64,000 nucleotides of DNA. It comes from Scilla litardierei (Eukaryota > Streptophyta > Magnoliopsida > Asparagales > Asparagaceae). Both the position numbers and the translations under genes were made by a program. The stretch lies in the NCBI GenBank assembly GCA_030789695.1, contig CM061139.1:203829641-203893640 (forward strand), given 5' to 3'. This document shows, piece after piece, positions 1 through 11,080 of this stretch. How positions within the stretch are numbered: position 1 is the stretch's first letter; the number at the start of each line of letters is the position of its first letter. The notes beneath the pieces are model-generated. The model did not search any database, was not told the DNA's origin, and saw only the letters and a list, made by a program, of their open reading frames with translations.

Positions 1-259
1 CATCTCCTTCACCTTTGTTTTCTTGCTTCCGTTTCTTGCGTGACGCTATTCCACATTTTGCTGAAGATGTTGCTTTTTATTTACAAATTTGTTATTTTGT
101 TTATTTTTGTCGTGTTTCAAGATTTTTTTGTGTTCAATTAATTTTTTATAGAATTTTTGGGTTGAATTAAACTTGTTGTATTTAATTGATTCTTTATTTA
201 AAAAGAATTGGGGTTTAATTCATATTTAAGGATACGGAGGAAGATGAATATGAGGTGGA
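1..259. other. Flank of the hAT insertion, AT-rich
   Basis: This AT-rich stretch has no convincing gene. Its last 30 bases can be read as an acidic peptide (DEYEVEVV), and that frame would continue into 5552 onward if the hAT element were removed. This is only a hint that the hAT landed in or next to an exon. No domain is recognisable. Confidence 0.3.
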
Positions 260-287
260 GGTGGTGCTCAGGGTGGCAAAATGGCCC
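260..287 (+). repeat. hAT left TSD and terminal inverted repeat
   Basis: The TSD GGTGGTGC occupies 260-267 and is followed by the terminal inverted repeat from 268. The element begins TCAGGG, a usual hAT start. Confidence 0.8.
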
Positions 288-785
288 GGGACCCCATTCC
301 CGGGCCGGACTGCGGCCCGGGCCCGGCCCCAGGGCCGGTCTGGGGTGACCCCCCCCCACCCCACACACCCACACACACACATTTCTACACTCACAAAACC
401 CACAAATTTACCCGTTTGGCATTTAAAAAAATTTATTTTTTTCATCCCTCTATAAAAAACGCCCCCTCCCCCCTTATTTCTACACTCACAAAATCTCTAC
501 ACTCCAATTCTCTATCCGGTGTTCCACAACGCTCGTCCTTTCGCTACTACGGTCTCTACAATCGTCAATCTCGCTACTACCGTCTACCATCTCGATACTC
601 CAAATCTCTACGTCCGGTCTCTCGCTAATACCGTGGAAGCTTCCATCGACGGTCTGTAGCTACTACCGGGCTCTACAAACTTCGGTCATACTCAAACAGG
701 TTTCTGTAGTATAAATTTTAGATTAGCATAATGGCAGGACCGTCCCGATTATGAATATTATGCTGATTTACTACGTGGTAATTAT

Positions 786-2810
786 GTGGCTGGTAATAAT
801 CCTTATATAGCAGATATTGAAACACAAGAACCTGATAACTATGTGGCTAGTAATAATCCTAGCCCCGTCATACCACCAACTGCACAATCACCTTTCTCGC
901 ATGCTGCTCACACGTTCACAAGTTCACCGGCACAAACATCATCGCCTACCACACATATGCCTGCACCAACTACACAAACCCAAAAGAAAGGACCAAAGTC
1001 CGGTGTTTGGTATCACTTTTCACGTGAAATGGTAAAAGATAATAATGGCGTCGAACAAATTCGTGCCTTTTGTAAGATATGTAGAACTAGTTTTGCTGCC
1101 GCACATACTGTCAGCACTTCACATCTGCTAAGACACATGAAATCGCATGTTAAAAAAGATGCTAAACAATCAACATTAAATTTATCTTCATCATCTTCCT
1201 CGCTTACTCCTTTCTCATATTCTGATGAAAATATGAGAAAAGAGATGGCTATATTTGTATTAAGCAAAGAACTACTTCTAAATTATGCTGAAAGCCCAGA
1301 ATTAGAGCGATTACAGCAAAATGCATTTAACTTAGAAAATTGTCTAGGAACACTCTTAGAAAAGATTGTATGACTGTTCTTCATGAAGGACATGCAAATT
1401 TGCATCAACTTTTTATTAATTTAGAATCTAGGATTTCATTAACTTTGACATATGGACTACAAAATGGGGTGTATCATACATATGTCTTACGGCCCATTTT
1501 ACAGTTCACGATTATATCATTCAGAAAAGAATTATTAGTTTTAAGTTGTTAGAGCATGCACACAAGGGTGTGGTTATTGGTAGGATTTTGCAAAATATTT
1601 GTCGTGATTATGATATTGAGCAAAAAAATTTTACAATTACTTTTGATAATGCTTTGAATAATACTTTAGCCATTAATTTTTTGCAACGTCAATGGACCCC
1701 AGATCTAGATGGGTTAATTTTTCATCAACGTTGTGCATACCATGTGTTAAACTTAGTAGTTCAGGATGGTCTTAAACTTGCTTCTGTTTATCTGGAAAAG
1801 GCTAGAAACCTTATGCTTTTAATTACAACTAATTCACAAAAAAGAGGGAATATAGGCAGTTTTGTCGTAGTAACCAACTGCCGTATAGAGCATTTAAATT
1901 TAGTGTCCCCCATAGGTGGAATTCAACGTATCTAATGATACGTTGTATGAGACAGAATATGACCCAACTTAGTAAGTTTGCAAGTGCATACCTTGCTAAT
2001 GATAGTGATTATGAAATTAGTTATTATGAGTGGCTAATTATAGATGAACTTTATGTTTTTTTTTTTTGAAATTTTCTACTTGACAACAAACAAGTTTTCT
2101 GGTGTTTACTACTCCACTTCAGTTCTAGGCTTAGACCAATTAGCGGTGATCTCTGAAGTTATATAAAAACATAAAGATAATGACACCATTAGGACTCCAG
2201 ACCTTAAAGCAATGATAGAACAGATGGAGATTAAACTCCGTAAGTATTGGAATCATGTTCCTTTGCTATACTCTATAGCGAAGGTTTTAGATCCCTGGTT
2301 TAAGGAGGATGTAGTACTTGACTTCTTAGATACCTATTACGAAAACTTGAACCTTCAAGCTGAAGCAGAACAACACAAAGCTAGTTTTAAGAATAGCTTA
2401 AGATCACTTTTTGCTGTATATGAGACACGATATGGTAGTTCTGCACACACATCAATTGTTCAACCATCTTCAAGTGCTCCAAGCAGAGACTGCCTGCTTA
2501 TGGGTAAGAAGAAGCAAAGAACATCTGACATAGCTAGTGAACTAAACTGTCTAGGTATTTGTCAAGTTCTTGTCCATTTTCTGAAGAAGACTTGAATAAT
2601 GAGAGTTTTGATGTTCTGTCATGTGGAAACAATATAAGAATAGTTATCCAATTCTTTCCATGATGGCTTGTGATTTGTTAGCCGTACCCATATCCATTAT
2701 TGCTTCGGAGTCTGCTTTTAGTGCAGGTAGTCGTATTCTTAGCAACAAGAGGTCACGGCTGAAGCCAGATATAGTATAAGCGTTGGTTTGTGCGAAGGAT
2801 TGGTTCAGGG
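786..2810 (+). pseudogene. hAT transposase pseudogene (BED zinc finger to hATC)
   Basis: Transposase coding sequence survives in pieces in shifted frames. 786-1373 encodes 195 aa with a BED-type zinc finger (FCKICRTSF, then HLLRHMKSH) followed by a Ser-rich linker. 1546-1935 encodes part of the RNase-H-like core (TFDNALNNTL, FHQRCAYHVLNLVV). 2212-2595 encodes the DUF4413-like segment (LDPWFKED, LLYSIAK). 2644-2806 encodes the hATC dimerisation region (YPILSMMACDLLAVP, ASESAFSAGSRILS), with one in-frame stop before ALVCAKDWF. An acidic tail resumes after the nested LTR at 4866. Relatives are single proteins of roughly 650-700 aa, so this copy has several frameshifts and stops and is dead. The order of domains leaves little doubt about the family. 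Confidence 0.88.
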
Positions 2811-3110
2811 TGGTGGGCTCCGAAAGGTGCTCTCTCTCAAGTGCAAGAGTCCGTACAAGTAGTAAAATCTGGGAGTCCAGATGTCGAATCCACGGGAAGA
2901 AATCTGTTGCAACCACAATTCAAATCAAATAGAAATCCTACGAAGAGAAACTAAACACTTCAACAATGGTGACGGTGATGGTGATGTGAACACGTGAAAA
3001 ATGCGAACAAAGAAATTTGTGTACGAAAATATCTATAAAAAGTGTATGCACATGGTATAGGTTCGTTAGGATCAACGATTCGTATTAATTTGGTTGATGA
3101 ATATATCACA

Positions 3111-3370
3111 GTGAATTCTCTTTTTGAGAGCAATTCACCGGGAAAAATATCCAATATAACTCAATGAATTCTCCTTTTGGGAGCAATTCATCGGAAGATG
3201 CCCTTTTGGGGGTTCAAACACAATATTCAAAAAGATCGTCGCTCAAGTTATAATATGATATGAAACTCTCTTTTGGAGAGATCAAAACTACGGTATGAAA
3301 CTCCCTTTTGGGGAGATCAAAACTCACCCTTTTGGGGCGATCATCAACTAAATTAATTCTTTTGGAATCT
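3111..3370. repeat. Array of seven TTTT-loop hairpins with differing stems
   Basis: Seven short inverted repeats are all centred on CTTTTGG or TTTTT. Examples are GTGAATTCTC with GAGAGCAATTCAC (3111-3138), ATGAATTCTCC with GGGAGCAATTCAT (3164-3191), ACTCTC with GAGAGA (about 3265-3281), ACTCCC with GGGGAGA (about 3300-3317), and ATTC with GAAT (about 3354-3367). Centres are constant and stems vary. The array lies 300-560 nt from the LTR 3' end. Confidence 0.7.
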
Positions 3371-3914
3371 AAAAAAGTCGATTTACGAACAAAGATTACA
3401 ATTTTAGCGACGTTTAACAATTTAGCACAAGGAATTTCAACCAAACTAACACAAATTACATCCCCTAACTACTCCATACCAAACACAATTAAGTTTTAGC
3501 TACTCATAATATCAGAATAAACAAGTTCCATAGCCAAATACATCAAGAATATAGCAAAATACGGTAGAAAAAGCACTAAATAAGGAGTTTAAGTTAAGAA
3601 TTCATCACCAAATATCCTTGAAAAGACATCAAAACTCTCTGGAAATAAGAAAATAGCCTCTGGAATTTTACAAAATTTTTCAGGGGGGAATACGGCTCCT
3701 AGAGCCTCCAATACGCTCAAAATACGCCCCAATCTGCTTGAATACGCCCAAAAAACCCTAAATACGCTTATATAATAGGCATTGCGGGTTTGGGTTGTGT
3801 TATCGGGTTCAAAACCTGCTTAAAATCACGCCCGAATCAATCCACGCCGCAGATCTGGATCGGATCAACCCTTGGCCGTCCGATCGACTTTCAAAAGTGC
3901 GGGATTCGACCAGG

Positions 3915-4505
3915 GCACGCCACGTGGCGCTTTAATATTCGCGCGATACCCGCTCCGCTCTTCGACTCTCACTCGGATCAATCCCGTCCATCCGATCGGC
4001 ATCCGACGGATCAAAGAGAGCCACGTCGCTCATTTCGATTTGCTTCAGCGGGCGTCGCGTGCTCCGTCCGATCGAAATCCAAAGCTCAGCAAATGGCCAC
4101 GTCGCCGCGAGATGCTGGGTTCGGTGAGTTCGAGCGGGCTAGATATGGACCGTTCGATCGGGCGGAGAACTCCTACGATTACGCCACGTAGCGCTTGGAA
4201 TCGCGCCGCCTGCGTCGTCTGATCTCGCGAGCGGGCCGTTGGATCGTGATCCAACGGCCACGATGATGCCACGCCGCCGTAGCAATGCGTTCCAATTCTG
4301 GCCGTCGGATGAAGATCTCGCGGCCGTGATTGAGCCACGTGGCCCGCATTTGGTCGCCTCGCTTCCGCTAATTTGATTCCGAGCAGGCGGCTTGTCCGTC
4401 GTTCGATCGGAATCGAACGCTTACGGAAGTGCCACGTCGCCCCCGTAGTTTGAATCGCCAGCTGCCGTCCGATTGAGCGGGAACGGCCAGATTGATGCCA
4501 CGTGT
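3915..4505. repeat. Degenerate 65-100-bp repeat with G-box-like cores
   Basis: The core GCCACGT (once GCCACGC) recurs near 3918, 4020, 4096, 4183, 4269, 4334, 4430 and 4498. Between these lie variants of CGTCCGATCG or CGTTGGATC. CACGTGGC is a plant G-box core bound by bZIP and bHLH factors. Spacing is irregular and the units have diverged, so this is an old array inside the LTR. Confidence 0.55.
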
Positions 4506-4865
4506 CGCATTCTGATTGGTTGACGTTTGTATTTTTGTATTTTGAGCGTATTTCTTCATTTAAATGGTATTCTGCATTCAAAAATTCATAGTAATTAGCA
4601 CAGATCTCAGAAAAATACAAATAAATAGTCGTTGGAATCGTGTGATCGAGACCAAGCTATGAAAAATATAAAATGTGCAGAATTGCATTGTTAAATGCTG
4701 TTTTGTGCTCAAATAGTGTGTTTTCTCTAATAAATAAATGTGTAGAAAATACGTATGAATTAGAGAACAATGTAGCATCACATGAGCACAAAATAGGGCT
4801 AAATGGGGGGTTAAATATGTAATATTGAACCCGAATCACAGGGCTGAATCGAGAACCCAATATCA

Positions 4866-4923
4866 GACCAACCTTTCTGAAGACTCTGAAGAAGAAGAGG
4901 AAGAAGAAGAAGCAGAGACTTGA
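4866..4923 (+). pseudogene. C-terminal acidic tail of the hAT transposase
   Basis: After the nested LTR the sequence reads TNLSEDSEEEEEEEEAET and stops at 4921-4923. hAT transposases of this group often end in a short acidic tail just after the hATC domain, so this is the remaining C-terminus cut off by the LTR insertion. Confidence 0.6.
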
Positions 4924-5523
4924 TATATTTACTTGTATTAGCAGTTTATAACATGTATTAGTTTCTTTTTTTGGGCCAATGTATGAGGGGTAAGGCTGGC
5001 CAACGTATGTGCCCCCTCAAAAAAAATTTCAATTAATAAAATTTAAAGGTTCAACCCGGGACCTTCGAGAATTTCGGGATTAAACTTTTTGTTATATATT
5101 AATTTTTTTCTTGTATTGTTAGTAACATTAACATATACAATTAAATATATATTGTTACCTTACCCAAAAAAAATTAGTTGGTAATTAAAACTTTAATTAA
5201 AACTATTTTTATTTTTAAAGATTTTTGTACATGTTTAAACTTTTTTCATGTTTTTAAATGTTTGATTTTTTAGAAGTGTTCTATGTTTTTTTGGAATTTT
5301 TACATGTTTAAATCTATATTTTAGATTTTTAGATATTAGATTATAGATTTTTTTGATTTTTTTGATTTTTGATTTTTAAGTTTTAAAAAAAATTTAATTT
5401 TTTTATTTAAACACCGGGCCGGGCCGGCCTGCCCTGGCCCGGGCCGGCGGGCATGGCTGAGCCTGGCTTTGGCCCACCAGGGCCGGGCAGGCCCGCCCGG
5501 GCCAGGGCCGGACCGGCCCTGGC
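4924..5523. other. hAT 3' noncoding and GC-rich subterminal region
   Basis: From 4924 to 5400 the sequence is AT-rich with long A and T runs and no gene. From 5410 to 5523 it changes sharply to clustered GGCCCGGGCC-type motifs, the mirror of those at 285-350. These are expected transposase-binding subterminal repeats. Confidence 0.6.
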
Positions 5524-5551
5524 GGGCCAAATTGACACCCTAAGGTGGCGC
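5524..5551 (+). repeat. hAT right terminal inverted repeat and TSD
   Basis: The terminal repeat ends CCCTAA at 5543. The TSD copy GGTGGCGC follows at 5544-5551 and differs from the left copy at one base. Confidence 0.8.
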
Positions 5552-6098
5552 CGATGCGCCATTGGAGAAGAATGCGGAGGAGGCGCTGGAGGAGGCGGGG
5601 TTGGATGTGAAGGAGACAGTGACAGTTGTGTGAGGTTGGAGAGAGAAGTTGCAGAACAAACTGATAAAGCAAAAATTTTCGAAAAAAAACTATTATAAAT
5701 CTAAAAATTAAAAAAAGTGGAATGTGCTTAGCCATGTAATCTATTCAGTAAATGTGTAATGCGATTATCCAACACTTTCGTCTTTTCATTCATTTCCCAA
5801 CTCAACGCAAATCTAAATAAATAGCCCCAACTCAACACTAAGTTTTTCCTTTTTTTTCTGCGATAAAATTAATGGAACCGCTTTCCACTCCCCTCCGGTG
5901 GTGCCCGGGTAAGTTTTTGAATATAATATGACTAGTAATTAACTAGTGCACACAATGCATGGCGCAAAAAACCCACGAACATTATGCGTCACAAGTGCGC
6001 AACCGAAAAAGAGCAAAAACTGTGGGTGTGTGTGCCGGTATTGTCTCGGGTAAAAATCACCAAAACCCAACCCAAAACCCCATCCCCATTAGGAATTA
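5552..6098. other. Flank between hAT and element A; possible host exon
   Basis: No retroelement sequence is recognised here. 5552-5698 is an open GC-rich frame (Gly-rich, then LEREVAEQTDKAK) that could be the other half of an exon split by the hAT. A possible start ATG at 5872 opens a frame of about 12 codons that ends at a donor-like GG/GTAAG at 5909. This is suggestive of a first exon, but nothing downstream completes it. Confidence 0.25.
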
Positions 6099-6099
6099 C

Positions 6100-6154
6100 C
6101 TAGGTTTGTCCCAGTCAGCTTGTCTCAGTTAGCTTGTGACTGGGACAATCCTAG
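6100..6154. repeat. 18-bp-stem perfect-type hairpin
   Basis: CTAGGTTTGTCCCAGTCA pairs with TGACTGGGACAATCCTAG at 17 of 18 positions across a loop of about 19 nt. The size fits a small foldback or MITE remnant, or a small-RNA hairpin. No gene is attached. Confidence 0.6.
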
Positions 6155-6184
6155 ATAGACATCCCTATTTTGCAATATAGATTA

Positions 6185-6298
6185 TACATCACATCCAAAC
6201 GTAGATCAGTTGGTAGATCGGTTTTGTGTAAGGTCGCTGAGGCTTCGAGCCCTACCCTTTATTTTCCAAATTGCATTCTGAGCAGTTTTATATTTTTG
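6185..6298 (+). mobile_element. tRNA-derived SINE-like fragment
   Basis: TAGATCAGTTGGTAGATC (from about 6200) resembles a tRNA A box and the D arm around it. GCTTCGAGCCC about 38 nt later resembles a B box (consensus GGTTCGAANCC). This spacing is what pol III type-2 promoters and plant SINE heads show. No poly-A tail or TSD is clear, and the sequence is cut at the start of element A. Confidence 0.45.
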
Positions 6299-6588
6299 TG
6301 CAGGGGTCTCGGGCGTAGTGGGCTAGTGGCCACTACGCCACTATTGATCTCATTCCCCCCTTTTCTCATCGGGAACATGGGGGCTTTATGGGTATGATCT
6401 GAACCGCGGCCTGGAATCTATATGGGCTCGGCAGATATGATGGGCCCAAAGGGCCACTATGTCTTCTTCAGCGAGCTTTAGCCTGATCGGCGCTAAAACC
6501 CTCATATATAAGTTTATGGCTGCCGCCCAATAACATCGACTTAGGCCGGCCCAGGGTCGTAAATAGGAAACGGTCCAATGGTGTAACA
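6299..6588 (-). repeat. Truncated 3' LTR of element A (U3 part only)
   Basis: This matches 14467-14771 with scattered substitutions and a small gap, ending TGTAACA on the plus strand (TGTTACA as LTR start on the minus strand). The remaining roughly 500 bp of the LTR, found at 13960-14466, is absent here. The purine-rich strand of the adjacent 6590-6602 (GGGGGTCAT on the minus strand) is a plausible polypurine tract. Confidence 0.75.
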
Positions 6589-6818
6589 ATGACCCCCATC
6601 ACTTGGGTTTAGTTGAGTTTCGACTGAGGCCGAGTAACGTCATGCTTTATTAATTGGGCACGACATCCGAAGTTGATGTACTCGATTTGAATCGTTAGGA
6701 TCCTGGGCCGTTTGCTTCGGCTTTAGGTTCGGAGCGATAATTGGGGGAATTGGTGTATCTTGGCAACAGACGTCCCCACTTAAATGGCCGAACTTCGATT
6801 AGAAACAATGTTCACGAG

Positions 6819-6826
6819 TATAAATA
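6819..6826 (+). promoter_or_regulatory. TATA box upstream of the antisense gene of A
   Basis: TATAAATA lies in the plus strand about 200 nt before the first homologous codons of the antisense gene. It sits just inside the element, next to the 3' LTR. This suggests the antisense gene has its own promoter rather than using the LTR. Confidence 0.4.
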
Positions 6827-7037
6827 AGAATGAGGGAGTGAAGTGCCCAATTCTTCATCGCTTTTGAAGGACTCCGCCTCATCCACTCCCGTGAGGTAGA
6901 CCTTCTCCTTTCCCATTTGTTTGCTTTAAAGCGTTTCCTATCGCCAATGGAAAAGCTAAGGATTGAAGAATAGTCTCTCTCAGAGTTTTCGAGTGTTTGC
7001 CAATCCTGTCCGATGAATTCGGTTTGGGAAAGGGCAA

Positions 7038-9050
7038 ATGATTAGAGTCGTCCCACTCCATTCGCCAGGCCAGCGGACACCTGCTGTTTCGAGGAGACTC
7101 TTAGACTTAGCTTTCGTTACATCCCCTTCTCAGACTGATACGGTCCGGGCGAGCTATATTTCTCCCTCCCATGGACTTAGGATTCCTGAGTCAGATGAGA
7201 GGGTGTGTTTTTCGAAGGGGAGAGAAGTTGGGGTATACTTGACGGTTTTTGATTTCGGCCTTCGTTTCCACCTTCATCCCTTTGTCATCGAGGTTCTGAG
7301 TCACATGGGAATCTCCTTGTGACAGCTTGCTCCTCATGCCATTGCCCCGGTGGTTGGTTTTTTTAATGCTCTGCTTACTGAGCGGAACAGATCCAACCCT
7401 CCTGTCGTTTAGGCATTTCTTCGAGTTCATCAGTGATCCTCATGGTGTGTGGTATCACATTGTAGCTATGAGGAATAAGAGAATCATTTCGAATCTTCCC
7501 GGTCCTTTTTGTGATTGGGAGAGCACCTTTGTCTTTGTTACACTTCCAAGTGTAGCCCCTTTTCTTACCCACTGGGGTAGTCTTGACTCTTCAGCTCTTG
7601 AGGAGCTCGCTTTGACCACAGCAGATGTCATGGCGGCCAAGCATTTGAAGAGTTGCTTGAGAGAAGAGAGGTCGATCACTTGTTTACTGGATGATGGCCT
7701 AATGAAAACCACGTTATGGAGTCTGGGTAACTCATGTCGACATGATTAATCTCATATGATTACTCGTATTAATTCTTGCCATTTTCTACATATATGGCCG
7801 GTCAAGAATTCGAGAAAGTGTGAACCGAGGTTCAGGCGATCCTCAGAGAGCAGCGTCAGACGGCTGTGGGAAGTACTCGTTCCCACTCCGATCGTAGTCG
7901 AGGGCCTTCCGAGGAAAGAGTATGCCCCGAGGGGATCTCAGGATCGGGGCTGCGAATATCAGTCCCTGCCGCGGTGACGCCCGAAGGAGGGTCGTCTGTG
8001 CTTCTGCCCCTGGTCCATGCATCTTGGCTTTGTCGACAGGGACAAGACCCGGGTGCTCTACTAAGAGGATTGCCTCCTCATCAGAGGTAGGGGGCCACGG
8101 GAAAAGGAGCAAGAGGGACGAAGACGTTGTCCAGGTTCAGATTTTAGTGAGAAGAGGGGGTGATAAGACTGCTCCCTTCTCTATTCCTGACCTTGAGGAG
8201 GTGGCGCCCGAGTCATCTCAGACCCGTCCTAAGGACACTTGGGCTTGTGGTAGTCTTGTCCCGACAGGCCCCATCCCTTCGGAATACAAGGGGGCTTTGC
8301 TGTTGAATATGTAGCCTGTTGATCCTCAGGAGGCCCCTAAGGGGAACCTCACCAACCCCGCCACCTTGTCTGTGACGGGGAGTCTGCTTTGCTGGAACGC
8401 ATGGTAGCCAGTCGACTGGTGGAGAATTCCATCCTGCCCCTAGACCGTAGTGCACTCCATGAAGTTGACGTTGAGAGACTAGATAATAGTGTAGTCTACA
8501 GCAGTTATCATGTTAGATAACGCTTTCGTTTTTTTGTCGTTGCGTCTCCCATATACTGATCCTTGATTCATTGCAGATATCTGTAGTCGGTGCGAAATTG
8601 CACCGCTGAGTGGTAAGAATGATGACCGTCGAGCATCAAAGGGCAGTCGCATTCGAATATCGGATCAAAGAGCTGGAGGAGCAGCTGAGGAAGGAAAACG
8701 AGCTCACATCCTAGCTGAGTGGGAGGTATTGAAGGCTAGAGAAAGCACTGCCTCATCGTCTGATGTGCGGAAGGATTTCGAAGAACGATGGAATAGAGAG
8801 AAGGGCAAATTCCTGACTCGTATAGCCGAGTTAGAAAAACATACTCTCCCTCTGGTCTCCATCGAAGACGTAAGGTAGGAGGTTGCTGCCAATTTCAGCG
8901 ACATGCTCAAGGACGTATCTCCCAAGTTCGGGACAAGATCTTGAGTAAGCATCGGCGGCTTGGGAGGAAGTTCGACGGAGGATCGTCCTAAACTCCTACT
9001 GGAGCTGCTCCGAACAAGCCCTCCGGAGGTGCTACTTAGCGTAATGGTGG
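7038..9050 (+). pseudogene. Antisense gene of element A, Transposase_28-like, decayed
   Basis: On the strand opposite to pol, pieces of a protein match the intact antisense gene of element B. The first piece is REVGVYLTVFDFGLRFHLHP, about 7220-7280. The second is FRHFFEFISDPHGVWYHI with CDWESTFVFVTLPS, about 7405-7555. A donor follows LWSLG near 7727 and a new open piece starts near 7806, matching the first intron of the B gene. Later parts (7806-8500, 8580-9050) keep Ser/Arg-rich and coiled-coil-like sequence (RIKELEEQLRKEN). Many stops and frameshifts show it is dead. The family is known in plants as a putative gypsy-type transposon domain (Pfam PF04195) of unknown function. Confidence 0.6.
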
Positions 9051-9389
9051 TTCCACTTTTGTGTAGATCACTTTTGTGTAAGTGGACTATCTTTTGTATT
9101 TTAATAGTCCTTCTTGCTTTTTGATGTTGAATGAACAACTTTTTCAGCTCTCGTAAGTATCATAGCCGTTCGTGCCCCCTCAGCGATCTGAGTAGATAAA
9201 TGAGAACTCCAATTGTTGAAATCTCGAGGTGGTCATTTGAGGTAGACTTGACCGAGAGAAATAATCCTTCTGAGCGACATGGCTCGGTGGATCTTATGCA
9301 GTCTAAATCATCCTTCCTCATATAGCTCAATCGTCCCGCGACGGGGCGGAGAGAACGCGCAACTGATGAAGATAAAGGAGTTGCCCCTG

Positions 9390-9715
9390 ATCGTGTAGCT
9401 CGGTCAGCCTGTGAAGGGGTGGCCCCTCCGATCATGTAGCCGTGCGGTCCGCGAGGGTAGAGTTGTCTATAACCACGTAGCCTGGCTGGCTCGGGAAGGA
9501 GGAGAGGATTTGCCCCGATCATGTAGCTCGGTCGGCCCGCCAAAGGGGTGGCCCCTCCGATCATGTAGCCGAGTGGCCCGCAAGGTTAGAGTTGTCTCCA
9601 ACCACGTAGCCTGGCTGGCTCGAGAAGGTGAAGAGGATTTGTCACCGATTGTATAGCTCGGTCGGCACGTGAAGAGGTGGCCACTCCGATCGTGTAGCCA
9701 AGTGCCCATGAGGAA
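9390..9715. repeat. About 129-bp tandem repeat, two and a half copies
   Basis: GTAGCTCGGTC recurs near 9395, 9524 and 9653, each followed by GGCCcCTCCGATC and ACCACGTAGCCTGGC-type blocks. It lies between integrase and the antisense gene. Tat-lineage elements are known to carry fast-evolving tandem repeats there. Confidence 0.75.
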
Positions 9716-9830
9716 GAGTTGAATCAGAGGAATATACTCCAAGATAATGCGATGAATTTGAGTGAAGCGCCATGAGTTTCATATTGAAAGTAATTTACAA
9801 AGTACACTTTCTTTGAACTTGAAACATCAG

Positions 9831-11080
9831 TTAACCACTCCTCTCACATTGTTGCTGGTAGTATTTTCGTAGGTGTTCCGCATTCCAAGGATGGGAAAGC
9901 TCCTTGTCATCAGTAGTGGAAAGTCGATATGTCTCTGGGCCGAGAATATCAGTCACTTTGTAGGGGCCCTCCCATTTGGCGGCAAGTTTTCCTTCTCGAA
10001 TGGTTTCTGGGGAGAAGATGACCTTCTGAAGCACTAGATCACCCATGCGGAAGCTCCTCGCTTTAACCTTAGAGTTGTAATAGCGGGCTAAGCGTTCCTT
10101 CTGTCTCATAAGAGTGATCAGGGCTCGGTCTCTCGCATTATTGAGTAGATGGAATTCATCCCAAGGGCCTCTGAAATCCTTTCTTCATCAAAGTATTCAA
10201 GGAAGAGCGTCTTCTCCCCTACTTCGACAGTAAAAAACAGTGCCATACCCGTAGGCGAGCAAGAAGGGTGTTTCTCCTGTTGCATCTTTCTGGATGTTTC
10301 TGTATGACCATAGTATCCCCGAGAGCTCTTCTGGCCATGCACCTTTAGCCTCTCCGACTTTCTTTCGCAAAGGCTCCAAGATGCACTTGTTGGCGGCTTC
10401 GGCCAACCCGTTAGCTTGAGGATGCGGAACAGAGGTGAAGCGAAGTTTGATCTTCTAGCTTGAGCAGAAATCTTTGAATCCAGCGCTATCGAAATGGGTC
10501 TCATTATCCATAATAAGGGAATCGGGGACGCCAAACCTGCAAATAATTGACTGTCATACGAAGATCTAGACGTTCTTCCAAGTGATGCGCGCCAAGGGCT
10601 CCGCTTCAATCCACTTAGTAAAGTAGTCGATGGCCACGATCAAAAACTTCCGCTGGCCACTCGCATGAGTGAAGGATCCAAGAATATCCCACCCCCATTT
10701 TGCGAAAGGAACTGGGATGATGATCGGAATCAATTCTGCCGAGGGTGTCGAGTAATGCTTTGCAAATTTTTGGCAAACTCAGTTGCCTCCTTATGCATCG
10801 TTGACCAATAATAACCCTGCTTCAAGGCTTTTAAGGCCAACGCTTTCCCTCCACAGTGGTTCCCCCAAAAACCTTCGTGGATTTCTCGAAGCACGTAATC
10901 AGCCTCATGCGGGTTAAGACATTTGAGGTAAGGGAGCGCGTCATATCTGCCGCATTGCCTCCTATAGAGTGACCCGCCATGTAAGTCGAACCGGAAGGCC
11001 TGCCTTTCCAGTTTTCGAGCTTCGACTGGGTCAGTCGGCTTTCTCCGGTTTATATGTACTTGATTATGGGACTCATCCAA
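9831..11080 (-). pseudogene. Integrase of element A, broken
   Basis: Pieces run from high to low coordinates. An HHCC-like N-terminal zone (REIHEGFWGNHCGGKAL) lies in 10730-11080. The catalytic core follows: WGWDILGSFTHASG with the first Asp, IVAIDYFTKWIEAEP, IMDNETHFDSAGF with the second Asp, and PHPQANGLAEAANK with the Glu, between about 10720 and 10390. The C-terminal GPY/F-like module (WEGPYKVTDILGPETYRL) is in 9831-10109. It would insert the cDNA into the genome. The reading frame changes several times and contains stops, so it is not functional. Confidence 0.82.

Larger units (their letters stand above)
2811..4865 (-). mobile_element. Solo LTR of a Ty3-type element inside the hAT
   Basis: About 2.05 kb separates the hATC motif from the acidic tail of the transposase and has no gag or pol. 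Read on the minus strand, its last 100 bases show the pattern seen at the LTR 3' ends of Athila-like elements D and E in this window (CCCGTG, TTCGA, then CTTGCACTT), so I read it as a minus-strand solo LTR. It begins TGGTGGGCTC and ends CCCAATATCA on the plus strand. I found no clean 5-bp TSD, so each end is uncertain by a few bases. It contains a hairpin array (3111-3370) and a degenerate G-box repeat (3915-4505). Confidence 0.6.
268..5543 (+). mobile_element. hAT-superfamily DNA transposon, decayed, with nested LTR
   Basis: This is a 5.3-kb hAT (Ac/Tam3-type) element. The left end TCAGGGTGGCAAAATGG and the reverse complement of the right end TTAGGGTGTCAATTTGG match at most positions, in the form expected of hAT terminal inverted repeats. 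The 8 bases outside each end, GGTGGTGC at 260-267 and GGTGGCGC at 5544-5551, match at 7 of 8, which is the TSD length expected for hAT. Both ends carry GC-rich subterminal GGCCCGG clusters (285-350 and 5410-5527), where hAT transposases usually bind. Inside are a broken transposase gene and a foreign LTR at about 2811-4865. The gene is too damaged to make an active enzyme. Confidence 0.85.

Noticed and set aside
4045..4620. 191-aa minus-strand frame in the solo LTR
   Set aside because: It follows the degenerate G-box repeat and has no recognisable domain.
2811..4865. Intron of the hAT transposase instead of an inserted LTR
   Set aside because: The stretch lacks plausible splice borders at the break and has an LTR-like end block and LTR-type hairpins. 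The lack of a clean TSD keeps some doubt.
6200..6260. Functional tRNA gene
   Set aside because: A-box and B-box-like motifs are present, but the acceptor and anticodon stems do not form a full cloverleaf. SINE-like is the better reading.
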